A stretch of DNA of 25,419 bases from Parvibaculum sp040390855 (GTDB lineage: Bacteria > Pseudomonadota > Alphaproteobacteria > Parvibaculales > Parvibaculaceae). Positions 1 to 7,251 of this stretch are shown piece after piece; position 1 is the stretch's first letter, and every line of letters starts with the position of its first letter. Where the stretch lies: the NCBI GenBank assembly GCA_040390855.1, contig JAZJXO010000018.1, positions 1-25,419 on the forward strand. The letters run 5' to 3'. The notes under the pieces are model-generated. The model did no database searches and had not been told where the DNA came from. It saw only the letters and a program-made list of their open reading frames with translations. The translations under genes were made by a program, and so were the position numbers.

Positions 1-56
1 TAAATGCTCCTCTAAGCCGCTACAAAACGAGTGCCAAATGTTCTGACGACGGACAG
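1..56 (-). mobile_element. Terminus of an IS3-family-like insertion sequence (left edge)
   Basis: Bases 5-56 are the exact reverse complement of 25368-25419. Read outward (minus strand) the terminus begins CTGTCCGTCGTCAGAAC. It aligns with the start of the IS remnant at 21936: about 18 of the first 25 bases match, and further in GCTTAGAGGAGCATTTA matches GCTTAAGGAGTATTTA. Bases 1-4 extend that similarity. This is therefore the orfA-proximal end of an IS whose body lies outside the window. Family assignment rests on the OrfA remnant at 22021. Confidence 0.75.
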
Positions 57-161
57 CATACGGTTCGATAATGCGGACCTTGAGAACTGAGCTAGCTGAT
101 CCTCGTCATAAATGACTTGCCTAGCAAAAAATAATAACATTGTTCTTCTCATGATGACTGC

Positions 162-180
162 GCTCATTATTAAAATGAGC
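162..180 (-). terminator. Hairpin downstream of the HEPN/Toprim gene
   Basis: A seven-base perfect stem (GCTCATT/AATGAGC) with a five-base loop lies 23 bases beyond the stop codon of the minus-strand gene ending at 203. It has no clear U-run on the minus strand, so termination is plausible but not certain. Confidence 0.35.
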
Positions 181-202
181 TGCAATCGCAGTTTTCAATT
201 AC

Positions 203-1498
203 TCATTCTGACGTAACCATTTCGGAAATTCCGAAAGACGTAGCCTGTTGCAGCAGAGCATATAAAATTTCCTGAAGTTTTGTTGTGTCGTAGTTCCCTG
301 CAATTAGGTCAGCGTCGTTTTGTTCGTAAAAATGTTTAGCGTAGGAATCCTTGTGCTCCAACGCACCGTGCCAGGTGTCGAGACCAATTTTGTAGTTTGT
401 CCAAATAATCTGGGCCGGTGGGCAGTTCGGTAGGCTTAGGTCAAGATAACATTCGATACCGGCCGCACGGCGGTTGATGTCGGAGAAATTCATACCTTCT
501 GGTCCACGTGCTAGAAACAGCCTGAAGCACTCCAACTCTGGTAGAGTCATGGCCCGCATATTTGTTGGCATCTTTAGTTCGATCAGTCGGCGGTACGCTT
601 CCAATCCTTCAGCATCATTATCAAGCACGAACAAGATTTTGTTTTGGAAGTCAATGCGGACCAAGCCTTCAGCAAATTTTGTTAGAGGGCCGGCCCCCCA
701 GAAATGATGGCGTTCGTTCACATCGATGAAACGGAAAAAGTCTGCGACATCGGGCTGTAATACTTCGAGCGCACGTTTGAGAATGCGAGCATCAGAGGAG
801 CCCTCTGTGGCAACCAACACGGTATCCAGGCGTCTCGCGCCGCCGTTGAAGTCGGTTACTTCAGCCCAACCAGAATCGACTAGTGGGCCATACTGCCAAA
901 CTACAGCGGCATCTGCGTGTCGAAAGCTTTTCCCGAACACCTGCAGCATCGAGTAAGGACTGAGGATCGCAACGCTCGATCCGAAGAAACTACGTTCTGA
1001 CCAATATATCTCAGCGGGGCTGTTCGGGATGCGCTGCATTTCCTCTGTTTTGGACGCGAAGCGTCCTTGCGATTTATGATCGCGGTCAGGCTCTTCGTAC
1101 TCAATGTAGGTTGTTTCCAACTCATCCAATGAAAACCTGCCACAGAACTCACAAAACTCATCGAAAGACATGAAGCCGTCCGCGGGAACCGATGCGTATT
1201 CGGATTCTTGCTCAAGGGCCTCGCCCACCACAGCTTCATACTCGGCCCTCGCAGCGTCAATCGTGTACCCAGCAATATCTAACCGTGGGAGCACCCGACT
1301 CAAAGGTCGAATGAAGGCAGCTTCAGCTTGCGCCAAATCCTCTTCCGGACGAGACTCGGAATAGTCATAGTCGATCTGTTGGGAGTGACAGCGTGTACGA
1401 TCAGACTCCTGAAACAGGAAGCCGTGATCGATCCCCATGTGATTCTTGGAGAAGTCCAGCGAGACCCCACCGACAGTTAGTTCAATCTCAGTTCCCAA
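203..1498 (-). CDS. HEPN/Toprim-associated domain protein, putative defence
   Basis: 431 residues. The N-terminus (opening MGTEIELTVGGVSLDFSKNH, with LFQESDR soon after) resembles the domain that precedes Toprim-like modules in 'HEPN/Toprim-associated' proteins. A Toprim-type core follows: VLVATEGSSD (227-236, acidic residue E232) and FVLDNDAEG (290-298, D293 and D295), the usual Glu...Asp-x-Asp metal site of DnaG-type primases, topoisomerases and OLD nucleases. No signal peptide or membrane segment is seen. The start is TTG at 1498, chosen because GGAGG sits eight bases upstream. The gene stands alone on its strand, in AT-rich DNA between an IS end and a metallophosphoesterase gene. Members of this family are often found near defence genes, so a nucleic-acid cleaving role against phage is inferred and not shown. 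I could not identify a convincing HEPN R-x4-6-H motif. Confidence 0.72.
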   Translation of the reverse strand: MGTEIELTVGGVSLDFSKNHMGIDHGFLFQESDRTRCHSQQIDYDYSESRPEEDLAQAEAAFIRPLSRVLPRLDIAGYTIDAARAEYEAVVGEALEQESEYASVPADGFMSFDEFCEFCGRFSLDELETTYIEYEEPDRDHKSQGRFASKTEEMQRIPNSPAEIYWSERSFFGSSVAILSPYSMLQVFGKSFRHADAAVVWQYGPLVDSGWAEVTDFNGGARRLDTVLVATEGSSDARILKRALEVLQPDVADFFRFIDVNERHHFWGAGPLTKFAEGLVRIDFQNKILFVLDNDAEGLEAYRRLIELKMPTNMRAMTLPELECFRLFLARGPEGMNFSDINRRAAGIECYLDLSLPNCPPAQIIWTNYKIGLDTWHGALEHKDSYAKHFYEQNDADLIAGNYDTTKLQEILYALLQQATSFGISEMVTSE

Positions 1499-2080
1499 TT
1501 ATTGCCTCCACTTCTCTAAAGTTAATGGCAACCGCCCCGGTTATCATGCGTCAGGTAAAAAAGACCGAGACCTACTTCAATGTCCTGTCAGAGCCTATGC
1601 ACTTATAATCACTTAAAACTGGCAGCATGACTGCTTTAAACCCCTGGGGTATCGGCTGGCGTTAATGAGCCGATCGTAAAGACAGTTGATCGCGCTGAGG
1701 TGATGATCAAGGTGCATAACACCCTCAAGAAACAGAAATGACCCGGCTATACAAATTGGGATCGTGAACCTTTCTCCGGTCTGCCGACAAGGCATGCTAA
1801 GAAACTTCTGAACTTGAGTTCGGCACGCCACCCACCACTCGCTTCGTTCCAACTTGTGATCCTAGTGAGTGAATACCTGGTTTGGTCGCGAAGGCAGCGA
1901 ATCGTCCGTGGCCATGAATCCGCGCTGACATGCCAGCGCACTAATCCGGCACACCAGATCCGAAAGGGCGAGCAGAGAGATTTTATTGACTAGGTGAGAT
2001 GAGCCTAAACCAATTTATTCTGTATGTGAGCGATACAGTAACTACGACCATTTCGGGTTAGGGATTCGGAGAGTATAAAA
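1499..2080. other. 582-bp non-coding gap, divergent promoters
   Basis: The space between the divergent HEPN/Toprim and metallophosphoesterase genes is unusually long for this organism. No convincing gene is visible. A plus-strand frame from about 1641 to 1741 ends in a natural-looking tail (KTVDRAEVMIKVHNTLKKQK, then stop) but opens directly after a stop codon, so at best it is a gene remnant. ATCGTCCGTGG at 1901-1911 resembles the motif at 2908 and 3561 with one mismatch. The ribosome binding sites of both flanking genes lie at the two ends of this gap. Confidence 0.5.
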
Positions 2081-2860
2081 ATGCCACGCTTTCTGATCTA
2101 CAGTGATCTTCATTACGAAATGGGATCCCGTTTCGCACCACCAGCACATCTTCGGGGGAAAGTCGATGGTGTGATACTCGCTGGAGATATTTCCGCATTT
2201 CCTACAGTTATTCGACGCGCGCAAAGTATTTCTGATGCACTTGATGCGCCCGTGGTGCTGTTAGCTGGAAATCATGAGTTTTACGGATACGTGGTTGAAC
2301 ACGTGATTGATGCGCTTCACGCTCATGCTGATGATCGAGTTCAATTTCTGGAATGTGGTTCAACAGAAATTGGAGGTACACGGATATTAGGAACGACACT
2401 CTGGACTGATTACAATCTCAACCCAAAACTCAGAGTGTTGGCAATGTCAGATATGCCTGAATTGATGGAGGACTATCGGGCCATCAAACGAGTCCTTCGT
2501 GATGAAACAACCTGTAGAATAGACACAGACTATTTGCTTGCCGCTCACATGAAATGTCGAGATTGGCTTTCGAGAGCGCTCAATGAGAAATTCAATGGTC
2601 CGACAATTGTCGTGACTCATACAGCTCCTTCGCGTCAAAGCATCAGATCACACAACCCAAACAATGTAATTGCCGCTGGCTTTGCTTCGAACCTTGAAGA
2701 TTTCATTTGCGAACGCGACATCGCATTGTGGGCTCATGGACATATCCACGACAGTGTCGATTATATGATCGGTGGCACTCGCGTCGTGAGCAATCCATAT
2801 GGGTACGAACGGGATGAGCTCAATAAAGAGTTTGATCCGGAGTTTATGGTTGAAGTCTGA
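2081..2860 (+). CDS. Calcineurin-like metallophosphoesterase
   Basis: 259 residues carrying the full set of calcineurin-like phosphoesterase motifs: D9-x-H11 (YSDLH), G35-D36 (LAGDIS), G63-N64-H65-E66, H180 (VVTHTAP) and H219-G220-H221-x-H223 (WAHGHIHD). The family binds two divalent metals and cleaves phosphomono- or diesters; the substrate here is unknown. It is a soluble single-domain protein without signal peptide, of ordinary length for the family. The ATG at 2081 is supported by GGAGAG seven bases upstream. Codon use is more AT-rich than the gyrA-tgt core, as for the neighbouring genes, suggesting acquisition with the accessory block. It is divergent from the HEPN/Toprim gene and followed after 91 bases by an XRE regulator. 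A role in defence or nucleotide signalling is possible, but nothing in the sequence decides it. Confidence 0.85.
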   Translation: MPRFLIYSDLHYEMGSRFAPPAHLRGKVDGVILAGDISAFPTVIRRAQSISDALDAPVVLLAGNHEFYGYVVEHVIDALHAHADDRVQFLECGSTEIGGTRILGTTLWTDYNLNPKLRVLAMSDMPELMEDYRAIKRVLRDETTCRIDTDYLLAAHMKCRDWLSRALNEKFNGPTIVVTHTAPSRQSIRSHNPNNVIAAGFASNLEDFICERDIALWAHGHIHDSVDYMIGGTRVVSNPYGYERDELNKEFDPEFMVEV

Positions 2861-2896
2861 TGTCACGCTGGCATCATTCGACATCGAATTTGATTT

Positions 2897-2919
2897 TATA
2901 GTGGGTCTATAGTCCGTGG
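2897..2919 (+). promoter_or_regulatory. Candidate operator/promoter of the XRE gene
   Basis: TATAGT occurs twice, 11 bases apart (2897 and 2908), the second copy as TATAGTCCGTGG (2908-2919), ending 32 bases before the XRE start codon. The same 12 bases occur at 3561-3572 upstream of the minus-strand RHH-like gene. Spaced repeats just upstream of a small HTH regulator suggest an autoregulatory operator; this is inference. Confidence 0.4.
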
Positions 2920-2951
2920 TTTAATGTGCAATAAATCTCGACTTTGGGCTC

Positions 2952-3212
2952 ATGAACGCCCAAGCCCTTGTAGCCAGAAATTTGAGAAAGATGAGAGTCC
3001 GCAAAGGAATCTCTCAAGAAGCACTTGCTGTCGACGCAAAGGTAGATCGAACCTACGTTAGTCGGGTTGAACGTGGATTGGAAAATCCCACAGTCGCGGT
3101 GTTAGAAAAACTCGCAATGGCATTGGATGGTGAGATTTCCAATTTCTTCGAAAGGCCACGCGCAGGAGAGGCAACGCCTAAGCCCCTAAAAGGGGGCCGG
3201 AAACCAAGTTAG
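2952..3212 (+). CDS. XRE-family helix-turn-helix regulator
   Basis: 86 residues, almost all one Cro/CI-type HTH domain (about 5-66): ALVARNLRKMRVRKGISQEA, then the recognition-helix region VDRTYVSRVERGLENPTVAVLEKLAMAL. The basic, Gly/Pro-rich tail (KPLKGGRKPS) is probably disordered. Proteins this short have no ligand domain and usually act as autorepressors, or as controllers of restriction or toxin genes; no such partner is adjacent on the same strand. It starts at ATG 2952 with only a weak ribosome binding site. Repeated TATAGT elements lie just upstream. The gene converges on the RHH-like gene, 44 bases away. No restriction or methylase gene is visible nearby, so its target remains open. 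Confidence 0.9.
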   Translation: MNAQALVARNLRKMRVRKGISQEALAVDAKVDRTYVSRVERGLENPTVAVLEKLAMALDGEISNFFERPRAGEATPKPLKGGRKPS

Positions 3213-3256
3213 GCATTTGTCTTGAATGCGTCTTGCAAAAGCACAAGTCGGTTATT

Positions 3257-3511
3257 CTAGTTGCGATGCAGATGAGCAAACAAATCACCGCGGTCGCCCC
3301 TGTTTTGTAGAGTTTGTAGCACCGGCAGTTCGTTGTTGATTAATCGACTAAGGAGCTTGGCATTCGACCAATTGAGATCTTGCGCAATACTTTCGATCGC
3401 GTCGGCGGCGTCTGCATCAAGCCTGACCGAGAATATGCGAAGGTTGGTGCCATTTTTTTTCAAAGCTGGGATTCCGGTCTGATTTGGCTTCGAACATATG
3501 GATCGGTTCAA
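3257..3511 (-). CDS. Small ribbon-helix-helix-like protein
   Basis: 84 residues. The central part (about 25-60: LRIFSVRLDADAADAIESIA followed by LNWSNAKLLSRLINNEL) has a beta strand followed by two helices, the pattern of CopG/MetJ-type ribbon-helix-helix DNA-binding proteins, but the family match is my judgement from pattern alone. It begins at TTG 3511, supported by GGAG ten bases upstream. RHH proteins of this size are often antitoxins or plasmid/IS regulators. No toxin ORF is adjacent: upstream lie about 130 bases and then an IS remnant, so a partner may have been lost. The AT-rich composition matches the accessory block. It might also be a non-functional remnant. Confidence 0.5.
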   Translation of the reverse strand: MNRSICSKPNQTGIPALKKNGTNLRIFSVRLDADAADAIESIAQDLNWSNAKLLSRLINNELPVLQTLQNRGDRGDLFAHLHRN

Positions 3512-3560
3512 GCCGATATGGCTCCAGAGATATCGAGTATCAGATTAATAATATGAGGTA

Positions 3561-3572
3561 TATAGTCCGTGG
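3561..3572. promoter_or_regulatory. Second copy of the TATAGTCCGTGG motif
   Basis: Exact copy of the 12-mer at 2908-2919. It lies 50-61 bases upstream of the TTG start of the minus-strand RHH-like gene. A shared exact 12-mer upstream of two small DNA-binding protein genes suggests co-regulation, for example by the XRE protein. Confidence 0.35.
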
Positions 3573-3638
3573 GATATTGAATAACATATCAGGAACTGTA
3601 TCCAGCCTAAAAAATCAGGCCTACACATGAGTTTATCG

Positions 3639-3750
3639 TCAGCATTGGGAAATCCCCGCCTTCCGGTAGACTTCCAAGACCGTTGTGCCTTCCTCCGCCT
3701 GGCGCAAAATAAAGGCTATCTGCTGTTCGCCTGAACTTCGTCTTCTTCAT
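3639..3750 (-). pseudogene. Frameshifted remnant of an IS3-family OrfA
   Basis: Read from ATG 3750 on the minus strand the first codons give MKKTKF. After a shift of frame the next 31 codons read GEQQIAFILRQAEEGTTVLE and then VYRKAGIS before a stop at 3639-3641. This is the start of the HTH protein OrfA of IS3-family (IS407-like) elements, usually MKKTKF-x-E-x-QIAFILRQAEEGT and so on. Both the frameshift and the loss of the rest of the transposase mark it as dead. It is a different lineage from the OrfA remnant at 22021. Confidence 0.8.
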
Positions 3751-4356
3751 GAAAAATGTTCCGCCCGGCCTTGGACGCTAAATTAGAATTTTCCAGCTTT
3801 AAATGGTCCGGTTTTTAGGGAATAGGGCCGCTCGTATGAAGCAGATGCGTCATCAGATCGTTGAGACGAAAGTTCAGCCATATTCAATTTTGTAAACTTT
3901 CGCGCCTCAAATCCGCAATTTCCATAGGGAAGTTTACAAAATATACGATACACAACAAAACCAGAGTGAATATTCCGCAGAATTGAGCCACAAACACACA
4001 CAGTTTACAGTGTGGTGGTATCTATAACCTTTTTGACAGGTGGATGTTCTTTTTTGTAAAGAACAGATTGGCCGTTTTTCCCGACACCTTGCGCGTTCAG
4101 TTTTTGCTGCATATCAATGGTCTGAATGACGCCACGGCGCTGCTTTTCCGTGCCACGCCCCGAGCCTCCTGAGCAAACCCAAATTCCTCCTATTTTTTAC
4201 AATAAAATCAATAGGTTATCTGGATTGTCCGAGCGCCTTTCGGGTTGCCGCAGACGCGCGGACCTGATAAAGTTTATCCATCAAATTTGACGGGATTCGG
4301 CACGTGCCGGTTTCCCGTATTTCAGGTCCGAACGGGCAGCATATAGCGCGGGTTAT
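3751..4356. other. Gene-free leader of gyrA with several dyads
   Basis: About 600 bases without a credible gene. Visible structure: a 13-base inverted repeat at 3887-3942 (own entry); a small dyad CACAC/GTGTG around 3997-4014; TTGACA at 4033-4038, a possible -35 box without a good -10; and a hairpin GTTCTTT/AAAGAAC at 4046-4064. The composition shifts from AT-rich to GC-rich near 4070-4250, so the boundary between accessory block and core probably lies here. TTGACG at 4288 is a possible gyrA -35 box, also without a clear -10. Confidence 0.4.
3887..3942. repeat. 13-bp perfect inverted repeat, 30-bp spacer
   Basis: ATTTTGTAAACTT at 3887-3899 is perfectly inverted at 3930-3942. The 56-bp unit has no coding potential. 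It could be a pair of regulator half-sites, an RNA stem, or the ends of a tiny non-autonomous element; the sequence does not decide. Confidence 0.6.
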
Positions 4357-7233
4357 GTGCGCCCTCAAACGTCAGAAGAACCCTTGTCCGACACAACAGA
4401 CAACGACATTCCGGGCGATGAGCCAACTCCCGGCAACGGTGACGGTATGGGCGCAGGCGCGCCGCCTGTGACACCGCCAGCGGGTGGCGGGTTGCCGCCG
4501 GAGCGTGACGTCGCGCCGATCACCATCGAAGACGAAATGCGCCGCTCCTATCTCGATTACGCGATGAGCGTGATTATGAGCCGTGCGCTGCCGGATGCGC
4601 GCGACGGATTGAAGCCCGTCCATCGCCGTATCCTCTTTTCGATGAGCGAGAACGGCTATGACTGGAACAAGCCCTATCGCAAATCCGCCCGCGTCGTCGG
4701 TGACGTCATCGGTAAATACCACCCCCATGGCGACCAGTCGATTTACGACGCGCTGGTGCGTCTGACGCAGAGCTTCTCCATGCGCCTGCCGCTGATCGAC
4801 GGTCAGGGCAATTTCGGCTCGGTCGACGGCGATGCCGCCGCCGCCATGCGATATACCGAAGTGCGCATGGCAAAGTCGGCGCACGCGCTTGTCAACGACA
4901 TCGACAAAGACACGGTTGATTTTCAGGACAATTATGACGGCTCCGAAAAAGAGCCCAAGGTTCTCCCCGCCGAGTTTCCGAACCTCCTCGTCAATGGTGC
5001 CGCTGGCATCGCGGTGGGCATGGCGACAAATGTGCCCCCCCACAATCTCGGAGAAGTCATCGACGCCTGCATTGCTCTGATCGACAATCCGGCCATCACG
5101 ATTGACGATCTGATCGACTTCATCCCCGCGCCCGATTTCCCGACCGGCGGCATCATGCTTGGTCGTGGCGGTGCCCGTTCGGCCTATCACACGGGCCGTG
5201 GCTCGGTCATCGTGCGCGGACGCGTCTCGATCGAAGAAGGCAAGCGTGATCGCGTCTCGCTCATTATCAGCGAAATTCCCTATCAGGTGAACAAGACCAC
5301 GATGATCGAGCGCATCGCCGAACTGGTGCGCGACAAGCGCATCGACGGCATTTCCGATCTGCGCGACGAATCCGACCGCGACGGTATGCGCGTTGTCATC
5401 GAATTGAAGCGCGACGCTGTGCCCGACGTTGTGCTCAATCAGCTTTACCGTTTCTCGCCGCTCCAGTCGTCTTTCAGTGCCAATATGATGGCGCTGGATC
5501 GCGGCAAGCCGGAGCTGATGAACCTCAAGCAGCTCATTTCGGCCTTCACGAATTTCCGCGAAGAAGTCGTCACGCGCCGTACAAAATTTGAACTCGGCAA
5601 GGCGCGCGACCGTGCTCATGTCTTGGTCGGCCTCGCCATTGCTGTGGCAAACATAGACGAAGTGATCCACGCCATCCGCACCGCGCCCGATCCTGCCACC
5701 GCGCGCGAACGCCTGATGACCCGCGACTGGCCTGCCAAAGACATCGAACCGCTGATCGTGCTCATTGCCGATCCGCGCCATGCGCTGTCACCGGAAGGCA
5801 CCTATAAACTTTCCGAGACACAGGCCCGCGCCATTCTGGATCTGCGTCTCCAGCGTCTGACAGCCCTTGGCCGTGACGAAATCGGCGACGAACTGACCGC
5901 CCTCGGCGTCAAGATCGCCGACTATCTCGATATTCTGCGTTCGCGCGCCCGTGTGCTCACCATCATCCGCGACGAGTTGACGGTGATCCGCAGCGAGTTT
6001 GCCACGCCGCGCCGCACCGAGATCACCGACATCGAAGACGATTTCGAAGACGAAGACCTGATCCAGCGCGAGGACATGGTCGTGACGGTGAGCCATCATG
6101 GCTACATCAAGCGCGTGCCGCTCTCGACCTATCGCGCCCAGCGTCGCGGTGGTCGCGGTCGTGCGGGCATGGCCACAAAGGACGAAGATTTTGTCACGCG
6201 CCTGTTTGTCGCCAACACGCATACGCCGATGCTGTTTTTCTCCTCCATCGGCATGGTCTACAAACTCAAGGTTTGGCGTCTGCCCGCCTCCACGCCGCAG
6301 GCGCGCGGCAAGGCGATGATCAACATTCTGCCGCTGAAACAGGGCGAGACCATCACCACAATCATGCCGCTGCCCGAGGATGAGGCAAGCTGGGCCCAGA
6401 TGCATGTGATGTTCGCCACCCGCAACGGCAGCGTCCGCCGTAACGAACTGTCCGACTTCGTGCAGATCAACCGCAATGGCAAGATCGCCATGAAGTTTGA
6501 AGGCGAAGATGAGGGTGACACAATTATCGGCGTCTCGACCTGCACCGAGGATGATGACGTTATGCTGACAGCGGCCAACGGTCGTTGCGTCCGCTTCCCT
6601 GTCACGCAGGTCCGCGTGTTTTCCGGGCGCAGTTCCACCGGCGTTCGCGGCATCCGTCTTGAGGATGATGACAGGATCATCGCCATGTCGATCCTGCGCC
6701 ACGTAGATGTGACGCCTGCCGAGGCCCGCGCCTATGCTAAAATGCGCCGCGCCGTGACAGGCGAAGGCGACGAAGCCGAAGCGAACGAAACGGAAATTGC
6801 AGAGGTTGATGACATCGAGGACGACGCGTCTGAAGAAACAACGCTGACAACCGAGCGTTACACCGAGCTTGGTGCGCGTGAGCAATTCGTGCTCACCGTC
6901 AGCGAAAAAGGCTTCGGCAAGCGCTCGTCGTCTTACGACTACCGCACATCGGGTCGCGGCGGCAAAGGCATCATCGCGATGACGGTGACCCCGCGCAACG
7001 GCAAGCTCATTGCGTCTTTTCCGGTTGAGGATCAGGACCAGATCATGCTGGTCACCGATGCGGGCCAATTGATCCGTTGTCCGGTCGATGACGTGCGTGT
7101 CGCCGGTCGTGCCACGCAGGGCGTCACGATTTTCCGGACCAATGCAGACGAGCAGGTCGTGTCGGTCGAGCGTATCGACGAGTCGTCAGACGGCGGCGAC
7201 GACGACAATGCCGACACATCGACTGAAAGCTGA
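4357..7233 (+). CDS. gyrA: DNA gyrase subunit A
   Basis: GyrA breaks and rejoins DNA and, with GyrB, introduces negative supercoils. From GTG 4357 the product is 958 residues. After a low-complexity leader (about 1-50), the breakage-reunion domain begins at ITIEDEMRRSYLDYAMSVI; the catalytic tyrosine is Y166 (AMRYTEVRM). The GyrA box is QRRGGRGRAG near 594, followed by the beta-pinwheel domain, split by an acidic insert (about 800-835) and ending in an acidic tail. TTG 4384 (giving MSDTTDN) with AGAAG just upstream is a credible alternative start. The quinolone region reads HPHGDQSIYD, so the position equivalent to E. coli Ser83 is Gln; Asp87 is kept. Just before the tyrosine the sequence is DGDAAAAMRYTE. 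coaD follows 18 bases downstream. Confidence 0.98.
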   Translation: MRPQTSEEPLSDTTDNDIPGDEPTPGNGDGMGAGAPPVTPPAGGGLPPERDVAPITIEDEMRRSYLDYAMSVIMSRALPDARDGLKPVHRRILFSMSENGYDWNKPYRKSARVVGDVIGKYHPHGDQSIYDALVRLTQSFSMRLPLIDGQGNFGSVDGDAAAAMRYTEVRMAKSAHALVNDIDKDTVDFQDNYDGSEKEPKVLPAEFPNLLVNGAAGIAVGMATNVPPHNLGEVIDACIALIDNPAITIDDLIDFIPAPDFPTGGIMLGRGGARSAYHTGRGSVIVRGRVSIEEGKRDRVSLIISEIPYQVNKTTMIERIAELVRDKRIDGISDLRDESDRDGMRVVIELKRDAVPDVVLNQLYRFSPLQSSFSANMMALDRGKPELMNLKQLISAFTNFREEVVTRRTKFELGKARDRAHVLVGLAIAVANIDEVIHAIRTAPDPATARERLMTRDWPAKDIEPLIVLIADPRHALSPEGTYKLSETQARAILDLRLQRLTALGRDEIGDELTALGVKIADYLDILRSRARVLTIIRDELTVIRSEFATPRRTEITDIEDDFEDEDLIQREDMVVTVSHHGYIKRVPLSTYRAQRRGGRGRAGMATKDEDFVTRLFVANTHTPMLFFSSIGMVYKLKVWRLPASTPQARGKAMINILPLKQGETITTIMPLPEDEASWAQMHVMFATRNGSVRRNELSDFVQINRNGKIAMKFEGEDEGDTIIGVSTCTEDDDVMLTAANGRCVRFPVTQVRVFSGRSSTGVRGIRLEDDDRIIAMSILRHVDVTPAEARAYAKMRRAVTGEGDEAEANETEIAEVDDIEDDASEETTLTTERYTELGAREQFVLTVSEKGFGKRSSSYDYRTSGRGGKGIIAMTVTPRNGKLIASFPVEDQDQIMLVTDAGQLIRCPVDDVRVAGRATQGVTIFRTNADEQVVSVERIDESSDGGDDDNADTSTES

Positions 7234-7251
7234 TCGGGGGCGAGTGAGACT

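Noticed and set aside
1613..1852. 79-codon minus-strand frame in the 1499-2080 gap
   Set aside because: Cys/Trp-rich, no family, no convincing start.
3783..4001. 72-codon minus-strand frame in the gyrA upstream gap
   Set aside because: Composition and lack of homology or ribosome binding site suggest chance; it spans the 13-bp inverted repeat.
4372..5781. 469-codon minus-strand frame antisense to gyrA, and a similar 426-codon one at 5788-7068
   Set aside because: Both lie wholly within gyrA. Their low-complexity His/Asp/Ala-rich products are typical of antisense frames in GC-rich genes, and no family is recognisable.
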